Below, one piece after another: positions 48,365-61,549 of a stretch of DNA of 64,000 nucleotides. Positions within the stretch are counted from its first letter, which is position 1, and every line of letters starts with the position of its first letter. This DNA comes from Rotaria sordida (lineage: Eukaryota > Rotifera > Eurotatoria > Philodinida > Philodinidae), in assembly GCA_905250125.1 (NCBI GenBank), contig CAJNOL010000062.1, positions 186,001-250,000 of the forward strand, given 5' to 3'. The notes beneath the pieces were generated by a model. The model was not told where the DNA came from. It searched no databases and saw only the letters and a list, made by a program, of their open reading frames with translations. Both the position numbers and the translations under genes were made by a program.

Positions 48365-51300
48365 ATTTGTCTTTTTTCGTCAGTCAACGTAATGGTCTAT
48401 TTGTACTTTAACTTGTTGTATATGATTATATGGTGAATAGATAAACAATAAGATAACCAATATAAAAGGAGAAACGATAAAGAAAAATAAATGTTTGATG
48501 TAACTAAACACACGCTATTGCACAATAATACTAAATTGGTTGTTTGATTATGAAAATAATACTTTTTGATATTTTTAAATATCACGAAATGTATAAAAGC
48601 ATTTCAAAACAATATTTTTCATTTACTATACGATTTACGAGTTGATATAAATCGTACTGATTAGAATATACAATGTCATAGTGATGAAGATAATCTATAA
48701 ATGTGTCATTAAATATAGAAATGGATCACTATATAGAAACGAAAAGGAAGAAAATAGCCAAAAATAAAAGATAAGCAAATATAAAGAATAAATTTCTTCA
48801 TGTTTTTTCTATTTACATGCTATGATAGAAGTACCGACCTATACAATTTTTCTTTTCCAAAACCGTTTATGTCAACATATCAATAAGCATATACGCACAA
48901 TATTTTCATTCTATCCTTGTCATGCAGCAATATTTGATTGTATATTGAATTTCGATGAATTTAGATCTATGTCACAATAATAATTTTGCTTTATTATTTG
49001 CTCTATCTTTTATCGTCTATGGTCTTTTCTATTTTTTCTGGCTTTCTGAACTAGCTTCCTTTCTAAATCGTAAGATAATGCAAAAAGCTTATTTGATAGA
49101 AAGAAAAACAGATTTTCTCTCAATACTAATAATAGAAGTGATATATTTTTTTTATTCGGTAGAGACTTTTAAATGAATTAATTTTTTAAAATTCTCTTTT
49201 CTTAACGAAAACTGGTGTTGATCTATGTGATATACTATTGACAAACAACGGACAGTTAGTATGAACATTAATATGAGTAAGATTTATTCATTTTTTATTC
49301 TCTACTTAATACGTTATGTTGAAATTTTAAGGATTATAGCAAATTTGCAATCATGTGACAGCATAGTTAAATATCTGAAAATTCGATTGCTGATATTTTT
49401 CGTTAAATAACAGAAGGTTTTTTTCTCTTCTTATTATGACCTAAACATGGATGTGTGTTATGTAGTTGGACAGGCATGTGTAATCTGTTCTCAATGCTTC
49501 AGATTAAGAAATAGAGTAAATATTTGTCATAAACGTATCAATTACTTTATTTTTTCTTCAAATGAAATATAAAATGATGAAAAAACACATCTTTTTTTAT
49601 GATCAAATTTTTACGTAGATAGTTCTAGTGATTTTCGTTTGGAACCAACGCGAAAATCACCATTTCCTATCAGAGAATGGTCGCAGCATAGAAACAATAA
49701 TATGATTTTCATGTCCAATGACTCGCTATGTCCAATTTTAATCGAAAATAAGAAAAATTGGGCATTATATTGAGGTATCCTATTCGTGCTTCCAAAAGCT
49801 AGACATACGTGATTCACAAGAGTTAATGAAGAACGTTTAACAAAATTTAATGATATTAACAAAAAACATCAATTAATAGTAATTCCTTTTGAAGAAATTT
49901 ATAATGAGTTTTCGTGAAAAATTAACATGGAAAAAAAATTTAAAAGTAATATAAGAAATTAAAATTGATTTTTTTTTCATTTAAATATTTAAATTACTTT
50001 AGATCGTGGCGAAGAAAAGAATAGATGCAATATCCACATGTCTAACATAAAGACACTTCTCTAATTTGATACAGCAACAATGTGAAAATGTTGAAAAAAT
50101 AATGGTTACTTTTCTGCTGGAAAACAGCAACTGTTTTTGAATCACTTACAGGCGTTTAAAAGTTATAAACGTATGAAATATGGCTCAATAAAATAATTAG
50201 AATGTATACAGTAGGACTCGAAATGGATCGCTCGACCCAAAGAAATTTTTTCTTCGAGTCGGGTGCGTCTAAAATTTTGTCGAATCGCTCGGTTCGAACG
50301 TTATCTCTTTCTTTCAAAGAAGATTTCTTATGTAAGAAAACAGAAAAAAATCTGATTTTAATCGATTTGATTTTGATTTTTCTCCAAAATTTCTTACATG
50401 GATTTTACATTTTAAAATTGATCAGCGGGCATGTTACTCATGAAAGCTTAGGTTAATAAATGAAAGTCTTCAAGAAGTTGAAGTACCCACGAACACATAT
50501 TGCTTTTTTTGAGTTCAATAAGTAATTCGACTTATCTCTCATACTGTTTTTCACAAGCGTTAAAATCATCCGATCTCATTCAACGTATGATCATCATGAT
50601 AATAAAATTTTTACAATGTTTGAATAAAGGACTACAGTGATTGTGAAGTTCCATCATGTAGAAGTCCTTTTTGTAAAAGAAATATACTTTTAATAGTACC
50701 ATCCTACATTGGGTCGGATCGGACTCTAATACAATAGAAGTTGTCTCGGGTAAGCATGAACAATTTTTGGCCCGGTACGGATTAAACCATCAAAACATGA
50801 TCAAATTCCGAAGTCTGTTATGCATATGTTTTCCAAAATCATTGAAAGTGTTCTCGAAGAATATTTCTTACTTGACGTCATTTGACTATTAACATAACTA
50901 TTGCTTTTCTTTTCTTCTCTTCTCTATTTAAAGTATAATTAAATTTATAATAAATTCGAATTGATAATTAAAGGGAAACGGATTGATTTCCAATGATATT
51001 TGATGAGTTTCAGTCATTTTTTTAAATATTCGTAACGTTATATGATGATTTCTGTCACTTGAAAATCAGATTATTTTTCTTTAATAAACTTTTATCTTTT
51101 TATTTCATTTTCTCATAAGTAGAATAGATATTTTAATCTTAAGATATTCATGTTGATTGTAGCACCATAAATTCAATTGTGATGTCACACATTACCAAAG
51201 TATTTTTTACAACATCATTTTTTGATTGGACAATTATTTTTTTATTTAAACCAATAAATAAAAAAAAAATCTGTTTCCGCTAAATATTCATGCTAACATT

Positions 51301-51526
51301 TTCATAGACGTCTGTTGTTTTTTGCTCATTACATGTCCATCTGTATATTTATTCGTTTGATATATTATGTCTTTTGATTATTTTTTAAATTAACTTTCTA
51401 CAATATCATCATTAAATTATTCTCGTAAGTAAACGACATATAATTCATAGAAAAAAAAAACAAACATTCAAATGAAAATATTTAAATTAGATTGGTATTA
51501 AATTTATTAATTTTTTTTGATATCGT
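48365..51526. other. 3.2-kb interval between divergent threonine aldolase and CDK12 genes
   Basis: Promoter regions of both genes must lie here. AT-rich with small chance frames on both strands. A slightly GC-richer stretch at 50205-50310 (ATCGCTCGACCC, CGAGTCGGGTGCG, CGCTCGGTTCGAACG) and 50700-50790 has no recognisable identity. No repeat seen elsewhere in this window was matched to it. Confidence 0.5.
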
Positions 51527-54500
51527 ATGACGATTTGTTTTTCAAAAACGTTAATGTCGTCTTCATTAAATTCTCACAATAATAATAATAATAATAATAA
51601 TTATCATCGAACCAATGTACATGATTCATCATTTTATCAACAAAATCAATCCCTACTTGAAACAATATCACCTGAATCTTCATCACCAATTAGTGTGACA
51701 TTAAAATCTGATAAACATCATCGTTCATCAACAACAAAAAAAAAACATAAACATCATCGACGTCGTTCATTCGATAAAGATAGTGATAATGATAATCAAA
51801 AATCTCGTCGAACAACATCATCACATCGTTCATCACCCCATGATATTAGTACCGATAGGTAAGTTTTCTGATTTCTTTTTATAAGGTATCGGATGTACAA
51901 CTTTAAAGTAGAATTTTTTTTTCTTTGCTTTATATGTGTGGTTAGATAGAGCGTAAGAAACTGATTCATGATTATGTGCATTTTCAGTTTTTTCACATAA
52001 CTTGATTTTTCTGAAAAAACGAATCAATTTTCGATAAGCAACAAATATTCAATTTCTCCATTTCCTTTAAGTTTCAAAACTGAATCTTGGAAATTCATTT
52101 ATAAATGAATTTTCAAGATTCAGCTTCTCATACTCTATCTAAAGCAGAGAAAAAAAAGAACTTTCCTTAAATTTCTCATTTCAGACATCTTATAATTCTC
52201 TATTTATTTAATTAAATAATAGAAATTTTCAACGTTCATCATCATCATCAAAATATTCTCGACATGAATCAACATCAAATCGTTATTATCATATTTCTCA
52301 ACAACATCGTCATACATTTGATCCAATATCACAATCAAATGATATTGATTTTGATATAAAAAATAAAAAACGTAAACATTATCATATTGATAATGATCGT
52401 CATAGTAATCATCGTTCATCTAAAAAATATCGACGATCAAGTCCATCAACAATTTATTCTTCACATCATCATTCAAGAAGTTCAAAACATCGACGAAGAT
52501 CATCATCATCACCATCATCATCTCCATTATCATCACGTTCAAGTGATAATAATCAATATTCACCAACAAATGATTATGAGCATAATCAACATGGAAAATT
52601 AACAAAAGGAACACTTGGTTCAGAACTTGATAAATTAAGACCAAAAACAACTAAAAATAAAACAATAACAACATCAGATAATCAAATACAAAATGATCAA
52701 ATAAATAATAATGATGTAAGTTCGAATTTTTCTATATAATACAAAATAATTCAAAAAAAAAAGAGATTATTGTTACATTACAATAAATTGAAGAAAAACT
52801 CATTAATCATTTGCATATCATCAAAAGATCTCCAATTCAATAATGAATAAATGTATGAGTGTTCAACTACTTTTCTATAATAAGATTTTTCTCTCAACTG
52901 TTAACGTGTTAGTTAAATAGGAAGTAGTCAAAGAGTAGCTTTAATAGAAAAACTAAGAAATTAATTTGTATTTGTTTCTTTTAATAGAAAAATATTAAAT
53001 CATCTGGCATATCATTAACATCTACTTCAAATACAAATCATTTCGAGTAAATTGAAACAAAAGACTATGCTCTGCATTCTTTAATCTATTATATTTAAGT
53101 TTGAATACGACACGTCGTCGACCAATATCATCATCAGCAGCAAATTCCATAATTGTTCCACCATCTGTTGGTCAAACCCATTTAACACGTTCATTACCAA
53201 TGCCACCAGATTATCAACAAGATTCTCCTTCATCGTCAAGTCCAATAAATCCATCACCAACTCATACATTTTCTCATTCAACATCAACAAATAAAATTTA
53301 TTTATCCAATCAACCGGATAAACCAATGCGACGACCTTTGTAAAATTAAAAAAAAAACATTTCAATTCATTATTTTATGAAAACACGATCTAAAATGAGT
53401 ATCGAATTATAGGGGTAAAAATTTGGACCCATCGCCGCAGATCATGACTACTACAACTATTACTAGTTGTTGGTCAGAATAGAAGTTCGCCTTGACTCGA
53501 AGTTCTCTCACTTGATCGCTTGAGTTCTCCATACACCTTGCACTAGTCACAAGGGTCCATATATGTCACTATGTAATCAGTGTGCTATCGAACCAGTGAT
53601 TTGAGATAAATAGCCATTAGTGATTTATCCGGAGTTATTTCATGACTGATGACACCGACGTTAGAAGATAGTACCTTGTGGATACGTACCCACTCACGAG
53701 GAAATATTCCTGAGTATCTAATAGTTTTTTGATTGAGACTATATTCAGATGAGAGATCATAGTGAGTAGTATAAAAGCCTAAGAGGGTTCAGTTGTCTGA
53801 ATCTTTGTTCTTGAGATATTGAATTGTTACTGCATTTTTTAACAAAAAAGCTTTGGTCCTTCTCAGATCACCATGAAAATTGAATTTCGACTTGAAACTT
53901 TTCAACAATAAAGCCCTTAATGACACTATTTCATTATGAAACTTTTACTGATTTTTTTTAGACCTTCTACTCTGAAATATAAATACTGAAAAACCTGTCT
54001 GATAATAAAAGAAATCATTCTTCTTATATTAATATCTCAGGATATTAAATACTGAAATCAGTGATATTTTACAATGAACTACTATCATTGAGAGTTTCAT
54101 TTATGCAACGTTTCAAATTCAGACTCGAAATCCGATTTTCATGGTGACCAATCATAGTTTTCTGTTAAAAAATGCAGTAAAAATTCGATATCGTAAGAAT
54201 CAGGATTCAAGACAACCGAACCATCTTAAGCTTTTATATTATTCATCATGGTCTCTTACCTGAACAAAGCTATTGGATACTTTGGAACGTTCCCTTGTCA
54301 GTCATGGAGGCTCTATGACAGACGTTGTTGAAATATGATCAAAGACTGTATATCAATAATGTCTCGTTCTAATATATGAACTACTTTCTTAATACGTACC
54401 TGAAGAATTACAGAAAATCATGGTGAATAAATGTGTCCCAAAATAGATAGAATAAACCAATATCCATTATGATTAGTAACAACAACTATATCGTGTTTCA

Positions 54501-56296
54501 CATTTTTAATCTCGTAGGAATTATGCTCATAGATATTTTTTTTTCTTTTAAAGAATTCTTCAACGTCGCGATGATATGCGTAAAAACCAATGGGATGATC
54601 GTAATGTTGATATGTATGAAATCTTAGCTAAAATTGGTGAAGGTACTTATGGTGAAGTATTTAAAGCACGAGATAAACAAACCGGTATATATATATATAT
54701 ATATATACATAAAATGAAATTTATTTTTTTACTAATTTGATTTTTTTAGGTGAATTATGTGCATTAAAAAAAGTTCGATTAGAAAATGAAAAAGAAGGTT
54801 TTCCAATAACAGCTGTACGTGAAATTCAAATTCTTCGTCAATTAACACATGAAAATATAGTTAATTTAAAAGAAATTGTTATGGATGCACGTTCAATATT
54901 AGATATAAGAAATGATACATCATTTTATTTAGTTTTTGAATATTGTGATCATGATTTATTTGGTTTACTTGATTCAGGGTTAATTCAACTTGATTTAGAT
55001 CATATTGCATTATTTATGTATCAAATTATGTCCGGTTTAGCTTATTGTCATAATCGAAAATTTTTACATCGTGATATTAAATGTTCAAATATTCTATTAA
55101 ATAATAATGGAAAAATAAAATTAGCTGATTTTGGTCTTGCTAGATTATATAATGCTGATGATAAAGATCGACCATATACAAATAAAGTTATTACATTATG
55201 GTATAGACCACCAGAATTATTACTTGGAGAAGAAAGATATGGACCAGCGATTGATATTTGGAGTTGTGGGTAAATTAAATTTTCTTTTCTTGTTTTCATT
55301 GTAAAAGAAGACTTGAAAAACAAAATTTTTTGTTTTTCTTGTATAGTTGTATTTTGGGTGAATTATTTCAACGTCGACCTTTATTTCAAGCACAACGTGA
55401 AGATGATCAATTAGAAATGATTTCACGTTTATGTGGTTCACCAGCACCAGCAGTATGGCCAGATGTTATAAATTTACCTTTATTTTCAACATTAAAACAA
55501 AGAAAAATTTATAGAAGAAGATTACGTGAAGAATTTCAATAGTATTATTTATTTTATAAATGATTTTTATTTAATATATTTTCATCATTATTTTAGTCTT
55601 GTTGAACCTGCTTTGGATTTATTAGATCGTATGCTTGAATTAGATCCATTAAAACGAATAAGTGCATCTGATGCTCTACAATCATCTTGGCTTAAAAATA
55701 TTAGTGACGATACAATGAAAGCACCACTGTAAGGATTAATTTTTCTTCTTCTATATATATATATACATATAAATATGTCTTTAGCTTACCAACTACCCAA
55801 GATTGTCATGAAATGTGGAGTAAAGAACATAAACGATTATCACGCCGTGGTTGGGATGAAAATCAAATTCAAGCACATTTTAAAGAGCGTGAAATTATTG
55901 AATATCAACGATATAATCTAGCAAACGGTATATAAATTAATAAAGCAAAAACTTATGTTTCAATATTTTTATTTTAGATATGCAAATGGATAGTCCTGAT
56001 CCAACAAATATTATTACTGACAGGTAGATTATTATTTATGGAATTGATGTCAAAAGAAAAAGACATCACCCTAGACAGAAATACATTCAAAGTATTGACA
56101 ATTGGTTTAGAGACTTTCTTTGCTATTTAGAGTTTTTTATTATTATTATTATTATTCTTTCTGTAAATGAACTATTTCCTCTCTTTATTTTTTTTTTAGT
56201 CCAAAACAACAAAAAGATAATGTTGTTTCATACCTTCAATCAATTGAAATAGTAGGTTCAACAGCATCATCAACAAAAAATGATACTAATATATAA
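51527..56296 (+). CDS. Cyclin-dependent kinase 12/13 (transcriptional CDK)
   Basis: Ser/Thr kinase that with cyclin K phosphorylates the RNA polymerase II tail during elongation (family knowledge). Eleven exons: 51527-51858, 52223-52715, 52988-53046, 53100-53339, 54554-54684, 54750-55269, 55347-55541, 55597-55728, 55785-55927, 55978-56023, 56200-56296 (795 aa, phases close). Exons 1-4 encode a disordered Ser/Arg/His/Asn-rich region with a poly-Asn run, as in CDK12. Kinase: [10 protein letters not shown] (402-411), [14 protein letters not shown], the cyclin-binding helix PITAVRE (437-443), [19 protein letters not shown], the activation loop [32 protein letters not shown] and YRRRLREEF. After the kinase lobe the CDK12/13-specific DCHEMWSK extension is present. 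An in-frame stop lies three codons before the chosen ATG; a second ATG at 51554 is possible. Human CDK12 is much longer, mainly in disordered regions. Confidence 0.95.
53480..53710 (-). repeat. Dispersed repeat R3, third copy, inverted, in CDK12 intron 4
   Basis: On the minus strand, GTATCCACAAGGTACTATC, AAATCACTAATGGCTATTTATCTC, GTGACATATATGG and GTGTATGGAGAACTCAAGCGATCAAGTGAGAGAACT follow the order of the copies at 62800-63040 and 21935-23430. The most diverged of the three. Confidence 0.65.
53712..54284. repeat. Fold-back repeat, family FB1, in CDK12 intron 4
   Basis: 573 bp with arms of about 220 nt: GAGTATCTAATAG against CTATTGGATAC; AGAGATCATAGTGAG against ATTCATCATGGTCTCTTA; ATAAAAGCCTAAGAGGGTTCAGTTGTCTGAATC against GATTCAAGACAACCGAACCATCTTAAGCTTTTAT; TTACTGCATTTTTTAAC against GTTAAAAAATGCAGTAA; GATCACCATGAAAATTGAATTTCGACTTGAAA against TTTCAAATTCAGACTCGAAATCCGATTTTCATGGTGA. 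Confidence 0.88.
54345..54520 (+). repeat. Dispersed repeat R4, copy in CDK12 intron 4
   Basis: Same order of blocks as 40790-41000: GTATATCAATAATGTC, AAAATAGATAGAATAAACCAATA, ATTAGTAACAACAACTATATCGTGT, TTTTTAATCT. Confidence 0.65.
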
Positions 56297-57607
56297 TTCT
56301 CAAAAATTTGAACACAAAATTAAATGATTAATATTATTTTCTTTGTTATCATCTTATTTTTATTAAACAAAGTCGAGAAATATTTGATATCATATCGATG
56401 ATGCCATAATCGTTCATTTGTCAATTTGAATATTAAAAAAAAAAAGAAATTGTGTATGTGAAAGTGTATTTGTGTATGCGTCTATATCGATGTCTCTCTC
56501 TCTCTCTCTCTCTTGTTTTTTGTCTATTATTCTTTTTTTTTCTATGTTTTTCTTTTTCTTGTCAAGTAACTTCCAACATTGGACGTAATCAGTTCATTAC
56601 ACACCCGACGAAATTAAGACATAGTTTTCATATAAAACAGGTGTTTTATTTTCTTTCCAGAAATGAATAATAGAGAGAAAATTGTAGATGAAAATTGACG
56701 ATCAGGAGAAATTCTACGGTTCGATTGTAAACTATATGATTATGAAAAGATTCATTTTCGAAATCGAGAAAAAAGAAACAAAACAAAAGTTTCAAATTTA
56801 AAAAAGTAACTAAAATATTTTTCTCATTTCTACAAATCTTCGTTAGACGCTGCTAAAAGAAACTGAGTAAGTTCTAAAAAACATAATTAACATGTCGCGT
56901 GGGTGCGATGATCTGTTACGCTCATATTGGATCATTACTAAGACATTTCAAATTTAGCTTAATGAAGATAATCGGCATATGATATAGACAGTTTATATCA
57001 ATAGAAAAGAAAAAGCACATTAAGGAATTTGTTACACAATACTAAACAAACTTCTTTTTCATCATATCTAAAATGCTCTAAGTGACATCTATTGACATAT
57101 TCTAAAATAGAAAATATTTCTACTATATAATTTTTCTGTCTCTAGGCTCATCAACAACGATCCACTGTAATTTAACATATGTGGCATATATAATACACCT
57201 TTGCTCTCAAAAAAAAACAAATAACAACGGTCAACTTCAATGCATCATTAATTATTCTTGTGTATCTCAAATAAAACAAAATGTTCAGATATTTAATTTT
57301 GTTTTTGGTTGCTTGTTTGTGTCTATATTCTTGTCGAAAAAAAAAAATGAATGAATGAATGAATTGTGCGAAGCTGATGCAGTCGCAAACAGGAAAAAGA
57401 AAATACACACAACCGGCACACAAGAAGAAATATACAACAATAACAACATCAAGAAGAAATAAGAACAACAATAAATTTTCAATGTGTCAATGTACGAATG
57501 AAAACAACAACAAAAAAGAAACATCTTCCTTGGTACTTTTTTCAATCATGACCAAAAAGAAAAAAAAAAAAGAAAGCAAATAGGATATATCTGAATAAAC
57601 TATATTT
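56297..57607. other. Convergent interval between CDK12 and the acidic-protein gene
   Basis: 3' regions of both genes. A (TC)n microsatellite lies at 56491-56513 and T-rich tracts at 56525-56560. The frames at 57172-57583 on both strands are low-complexity and overlap one another; none is supported as a gene. Confidence 0.55.
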
Positions 57608-58235
57608 CTATTCTTGTTCATCTTCCTCTTCATCCTCTTCATCATCATCACCACTTTCATTAGCATCTGATGCAGCAGCCGCAGCTCTTCGAGAATTTGA
57701 TTTACCAGCTGAAGCTTTTGAATCACCTGAAAAAGATAATATTTTTACATTTACTTTTCTATCGTCTTCAATGATTTCTTACCTTCATCATCTTCACCAT
57801 TTTCTCCCGCATCTTCTTCATAATCATCCTCAGAGCCATCTTCTTCGTCATAATCCTCAGCATCTTGATCATCACCGGCTACCTAAAAAAAAACAAAAAC
57901 AAAATTGTTTTTTTTTTTTGTTTAACTTTAAATTTAATTCTTTAAAACTTACATCATCATCATCATCATCATCATCTTCATCAGGTAAATTATCATCACC
58001 ATTTTTATGATTTGATGATTCCTTACCGACTGGTCGATCACCATTTGTACCATTACGTGTAGCTTTTAATGCTTTTAATTTTGTTGGACTTATATCATCC
58101 AAATCAGCTTCACGTTTTGTTCCTTAAAAAAAAATTTTTTTGTTTTAAATAAAAAATACTATTTAAAATTTATTATTTTTTACCTTTCGTAGGCGTAACC
58201 GTCGGTGAAGACAAAGCATCAGTTGAATCGGCCAT
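57608..58235 (-). CDS. Small acidic, disordered protein (prothymosin/parathymosin-like)
   Basis: Four minus-strand exons: 58235-58184, 58122-57953, 57882-57783, 57726-57608 (146 aa, phases close). N-terminus MADSTDALSSPTVTPTKGTK, then KREADLDDISPTKLKALKAT, then nearly continuous Asp/Glu (including eight Asp encoded by GAT repeats at the exon 2 end), a short basic patch KSNSRRAAAAAS near the end, and a final EDEEEDEQE-type tail. Length, lack of hydrophobic core and composition resemble prothymosin alpha or parathymosin, which bind histones and are nuclear. Such composition arises easily, so homology is not proven; a nucleoplasmin-type acidic chaperone without its core is another option. Confidence 0.82.
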
Positions 58236-60301
58236 TGATCAAATTTAGTTATTTTAATATAAGAAGAAAATAGTAATGTAAAGTATGCGAGGATAAATGT
58301 AAGAATCAAGTAGACATAGACCCAACACAAATAGAGAAAGAGAGAGAATATGACAAGCAACTATTTCTTCTCTTTTCTTTTCTCTGCAGCGATTGCCGAA
58401 TGTGTGTATATATCTGTGCGTGTATGTGTATGTCGTCGTCTGTCCTCTCGTTTAGCTCGTTTCTTTTATATGATGCTATGTGCGTGTCCTTTCGCTGTTG
58501 CCGCCATTCTTTGGCACATAGTCATATAGCATAATGAGAGAGAAAAAGAAAAACGAAGAAAAATCATCGTTCGTTCTTGTGTTTTTCCACCAATCCATGA
58601 TTCTTCTTCTAGTCGACAATAATGACGTTATACGGGCAAAATATGGCAAACAATAGACTTTTCTTTCTTTTTTTTTTTTCTATATAGTCGAGAGAAAACG
58701 ACGGCTAAGGTGACGAGCATACTGTGAATTGAATAGCGGCAGTGCAAACGGCGAATAAATTTTATGCTGTTGTTTTAAGCCAGGAAAAAAACACCCACAG
58801 AAATGAAAGATATTTGGATAGCAGCCATATTTATTCATAGGAAAAGAAAAAAGGATAACATCTATTAATATTGAATAGGTTGATGTTTTTAATATTTGAA
58901 TTCATTAAATTTATTTGAGATTTTTTTTAAAAATTAGTCTGATTGAAAATAGTTCTTTTGTATTTGAGAAGCATTTGAGAAAAGAATAAGATTATTATGC
59001 AAGAATTTAAAAGAACAAGTAAATAAACATAAAATTAGGTCAACTATATTTTATATGGAAAAGTTTATTATACATGAAAATGTAGTGATAATTGTATTGC
59101 AATTTCTTTTTTTTTTTTCTTTTTGAAATAATTAAGATAAATTGTATTTCTGTATGCAGAATATCGAATATTTGAATAGGGAAAAAAATGCTTATCTAAT
59201 CGAGGGATTTTGTGTTCGTGCTCGACCTTATTTTTGATGGAATTTGACCATACAATGATTGATAATACAATGATAAGAACGTTAAATAACGCAAGAGATA
59301 TCTTCCATTTTTAATAATATACTTGCCTTTCAATATATTTTAAATTAGAATATCATTTCTAATAGTAATTATAAAATACAATTTGTGATTGTATCACATT
59401 CGAAAAATGAGTAGAGAACATGCATAGTATTAGAGAGGAAATAAAATGAAAGAATGGAGAAAGCTAGTTGAATGACGTACTCATACTAATGTACGTTAAA
59501 CAAATTGGCCAATCGAGTATTAGATAATACAAACAAATAGATGTAGACTTTCATATTTCTTTTTTTTTTCTTACATTCTATTTATAATTATTCAAATCAA
59601 TAGTGTAGTAATACTTTAGAGATATCATTCTATAAGAAAAATTTGTTAAAACATATTTTTTTTTGTTGTTGTTGTTGTTGTTGTTGTTTTTTTCATATAT
59701 CTTTGTATGAGATATTTATTGGGATCAATAAATAGATTGGTTTATAGATACTTATTGAATTCGATTGACATTCAGGTGTGATATTCTCATTGTATTATGT
59801 AAACAAATTTGTATAATCAGCTTTCTTTTGTTTTGTTTTTTTGCTATTTTGTTATTGACACATCATTGTTAGAAAAATGCTTGTTATGTCTTTTATAAAG
59901 ATATATTTGATGATTGTTGTTGTGTAATTATTAAAAGAGATGAGATATTCAACAAAGTATAAGTATCGCCTTCGGCATGCAAATAAAAGATCAATACTAA
60001 GATTTAAATAAATTCATTATGATATTGTCGTGATAAAAGAAAAGCAACAAAAAGAAACTATGTTTGACATGCAAATTGTTTTATCTACTTTCATGTTATT
60101 TGACATTTTGTATGAGTTAAATACTTATTTGAAATCATCTGATTATTTTATTCATGTTTAAGAATCTTTTCTCGATCTTTTTTTTTTGTTTATAATAAAG
60201 ATTATCAAGTTTATTGTAATGAAAATACAAATGAGAAAATATGATTTTGTTCTATTTCATATATATGTATATAAATATTTAATCCTTAGATGTATGGATT
60301 C
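58236..60301. other. Intergenic, 5' region of the acidic-protein gene and 3' side of the secreted-protein gene
   Basis: 58320-58760 is less AT-rich (GTCGTCGTCTGTCCTC, CGCTGTTGCCGCCATTC), consistent with a promoter or first non-coding exon of the minus-strand gene. A (TTG)n run lies at 59663-59688. No coding region was recognised. Confidence 0.5.
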
Positions 60302-60877
60302 TTATTTTGCTGCTGGACGTCGAATAGCATTCATTATTTCTGATGTTGAACTATTACTTAATTGTTTAACAGTATTATTATTCATTGATATTGATGATAT
60401 TGATGAATTTGTTTTTGGTGGTACTTTTCCAGGAATACTTAGAGTAGTATAAAGATTAGTAAAAAGTGATGTTAATAATAATGGTGCTTGATTTTCTAAA
60501 ACATTAACAATTTTTGTTCCAACATTTGGATTAAACATTTCTTTAAGACCAGTTGACATTATTTGACCAACAATAGTACCTATACGATCTAATGGAAGAA
60601 TTGAAAGAACTGTTCCAGCTGTATCAACATTTGACATTGATTCATCATTTTGACGACGAATACGATCTTTATGAATAGATAATCTTTTTGATTTTGATTG
60701 CATAATTTCCTTTCGATTTTCTCTAAAATCTATACAATAAATAAAAGATACATAACAAACAAAACAAAAATTTGATGCAAAAATATCTTAACCTGCATCA
60801 TTATTTCTTGCTTGGCAATGTTCAACTGTAATGCATAGAATTACTGTTACAAGAATCAATAAAATGATTTTTGTCAT
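60302..60877 (-). CDS. Small secreted protein with a dibasic processing site, unknown function
   Basis: Two exons, 60877-60793 and 60729-60302 (170 aa, phase-1 junction). Residues 1 to about 22 form a clear signal peptide (MTKIILLILVTVILCITV, cleavage likely after CQA). A basic segment ends in KDRIRR before QNDESM, a furin-type R-x-R-R site, so a prodomain of about 30-35 residues may be removed and leave an N-terminal Gln able to cyclise. The mature part is Ser/Asn/Leu-rich (DTAGTVLSILPLDRIGTIVG, LLLTSLFTNLYTTLSIPGK) and has no cysteines that I can see. I do not recognise the family. An extracellular amphipathic protein or peptide precursor is inference. Confidence 0.75.
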
Positions 60878-61549
60878 TGTCAATATCTTCGATTAAAATG
60901 AAGATAAAACATATTTTTGTTGTTGTTCTTATACAACTGTAAGTCTTGTACGTACATCCTCTTCATAAATAAATATGTACGATGTGCAAGAGAAAAGTAA
61001 TCATGTAATTATCCGAATAATAAAAGTAACTTGCACTTTTAATCAATATATATACATATATATTGATCCAATAGATGTAAATGTTTACGTCAGTCAAATA
61101 TAAATCGGATGATGTAGCATTTTTTTTTTATCCTTTAATATACTCATCGACTTTATCATTATAAATTGAAAAACAGATTTATTTTATGCGTAGGAATGTC
61201 GTATTTGACTGATTATCGTGAGTAAACATTTATTTTTGAATTGAATATGCACAAGAAAAAATCGAAATAATAAATTGATTGTGATTAATGTTTCGAATTT
61301 ACATTAAATATCTTAAACTAAATCTTGAATACACTAATTATCCTTCAAGTATGTCCTGAAGTTGCTTGGATTGAATGGAGTCGATGACTCAGAAGACTAA
61401 CTGGAAGATTTTTGTTAAAGTTCACTGGATTTGAGGGAGAGGTTAAGAACCTTTTAAGGAATTGGTGAACAAAGAAAACAATGCAACGTTGAAGAAAAAC
61501 AAAAAGTTTTCAAGATTCGGAGGGGGTATGTCTATATCCTTAGCGATAC

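Noticed and set aside
52204..52650. Long minus-strand frames opposite CDK12 exon 2
   Set aside because: Antisense shadows of TCA/CAT/GAT-rich disordered coding sequence.
57172..57583. Overlapping frames on both strands (Phe/Leu-rich and Lys/Asn-rich)
   Set aside because: Low-complexity T/A-rich sequence read both ways; no motif and no splice partner.
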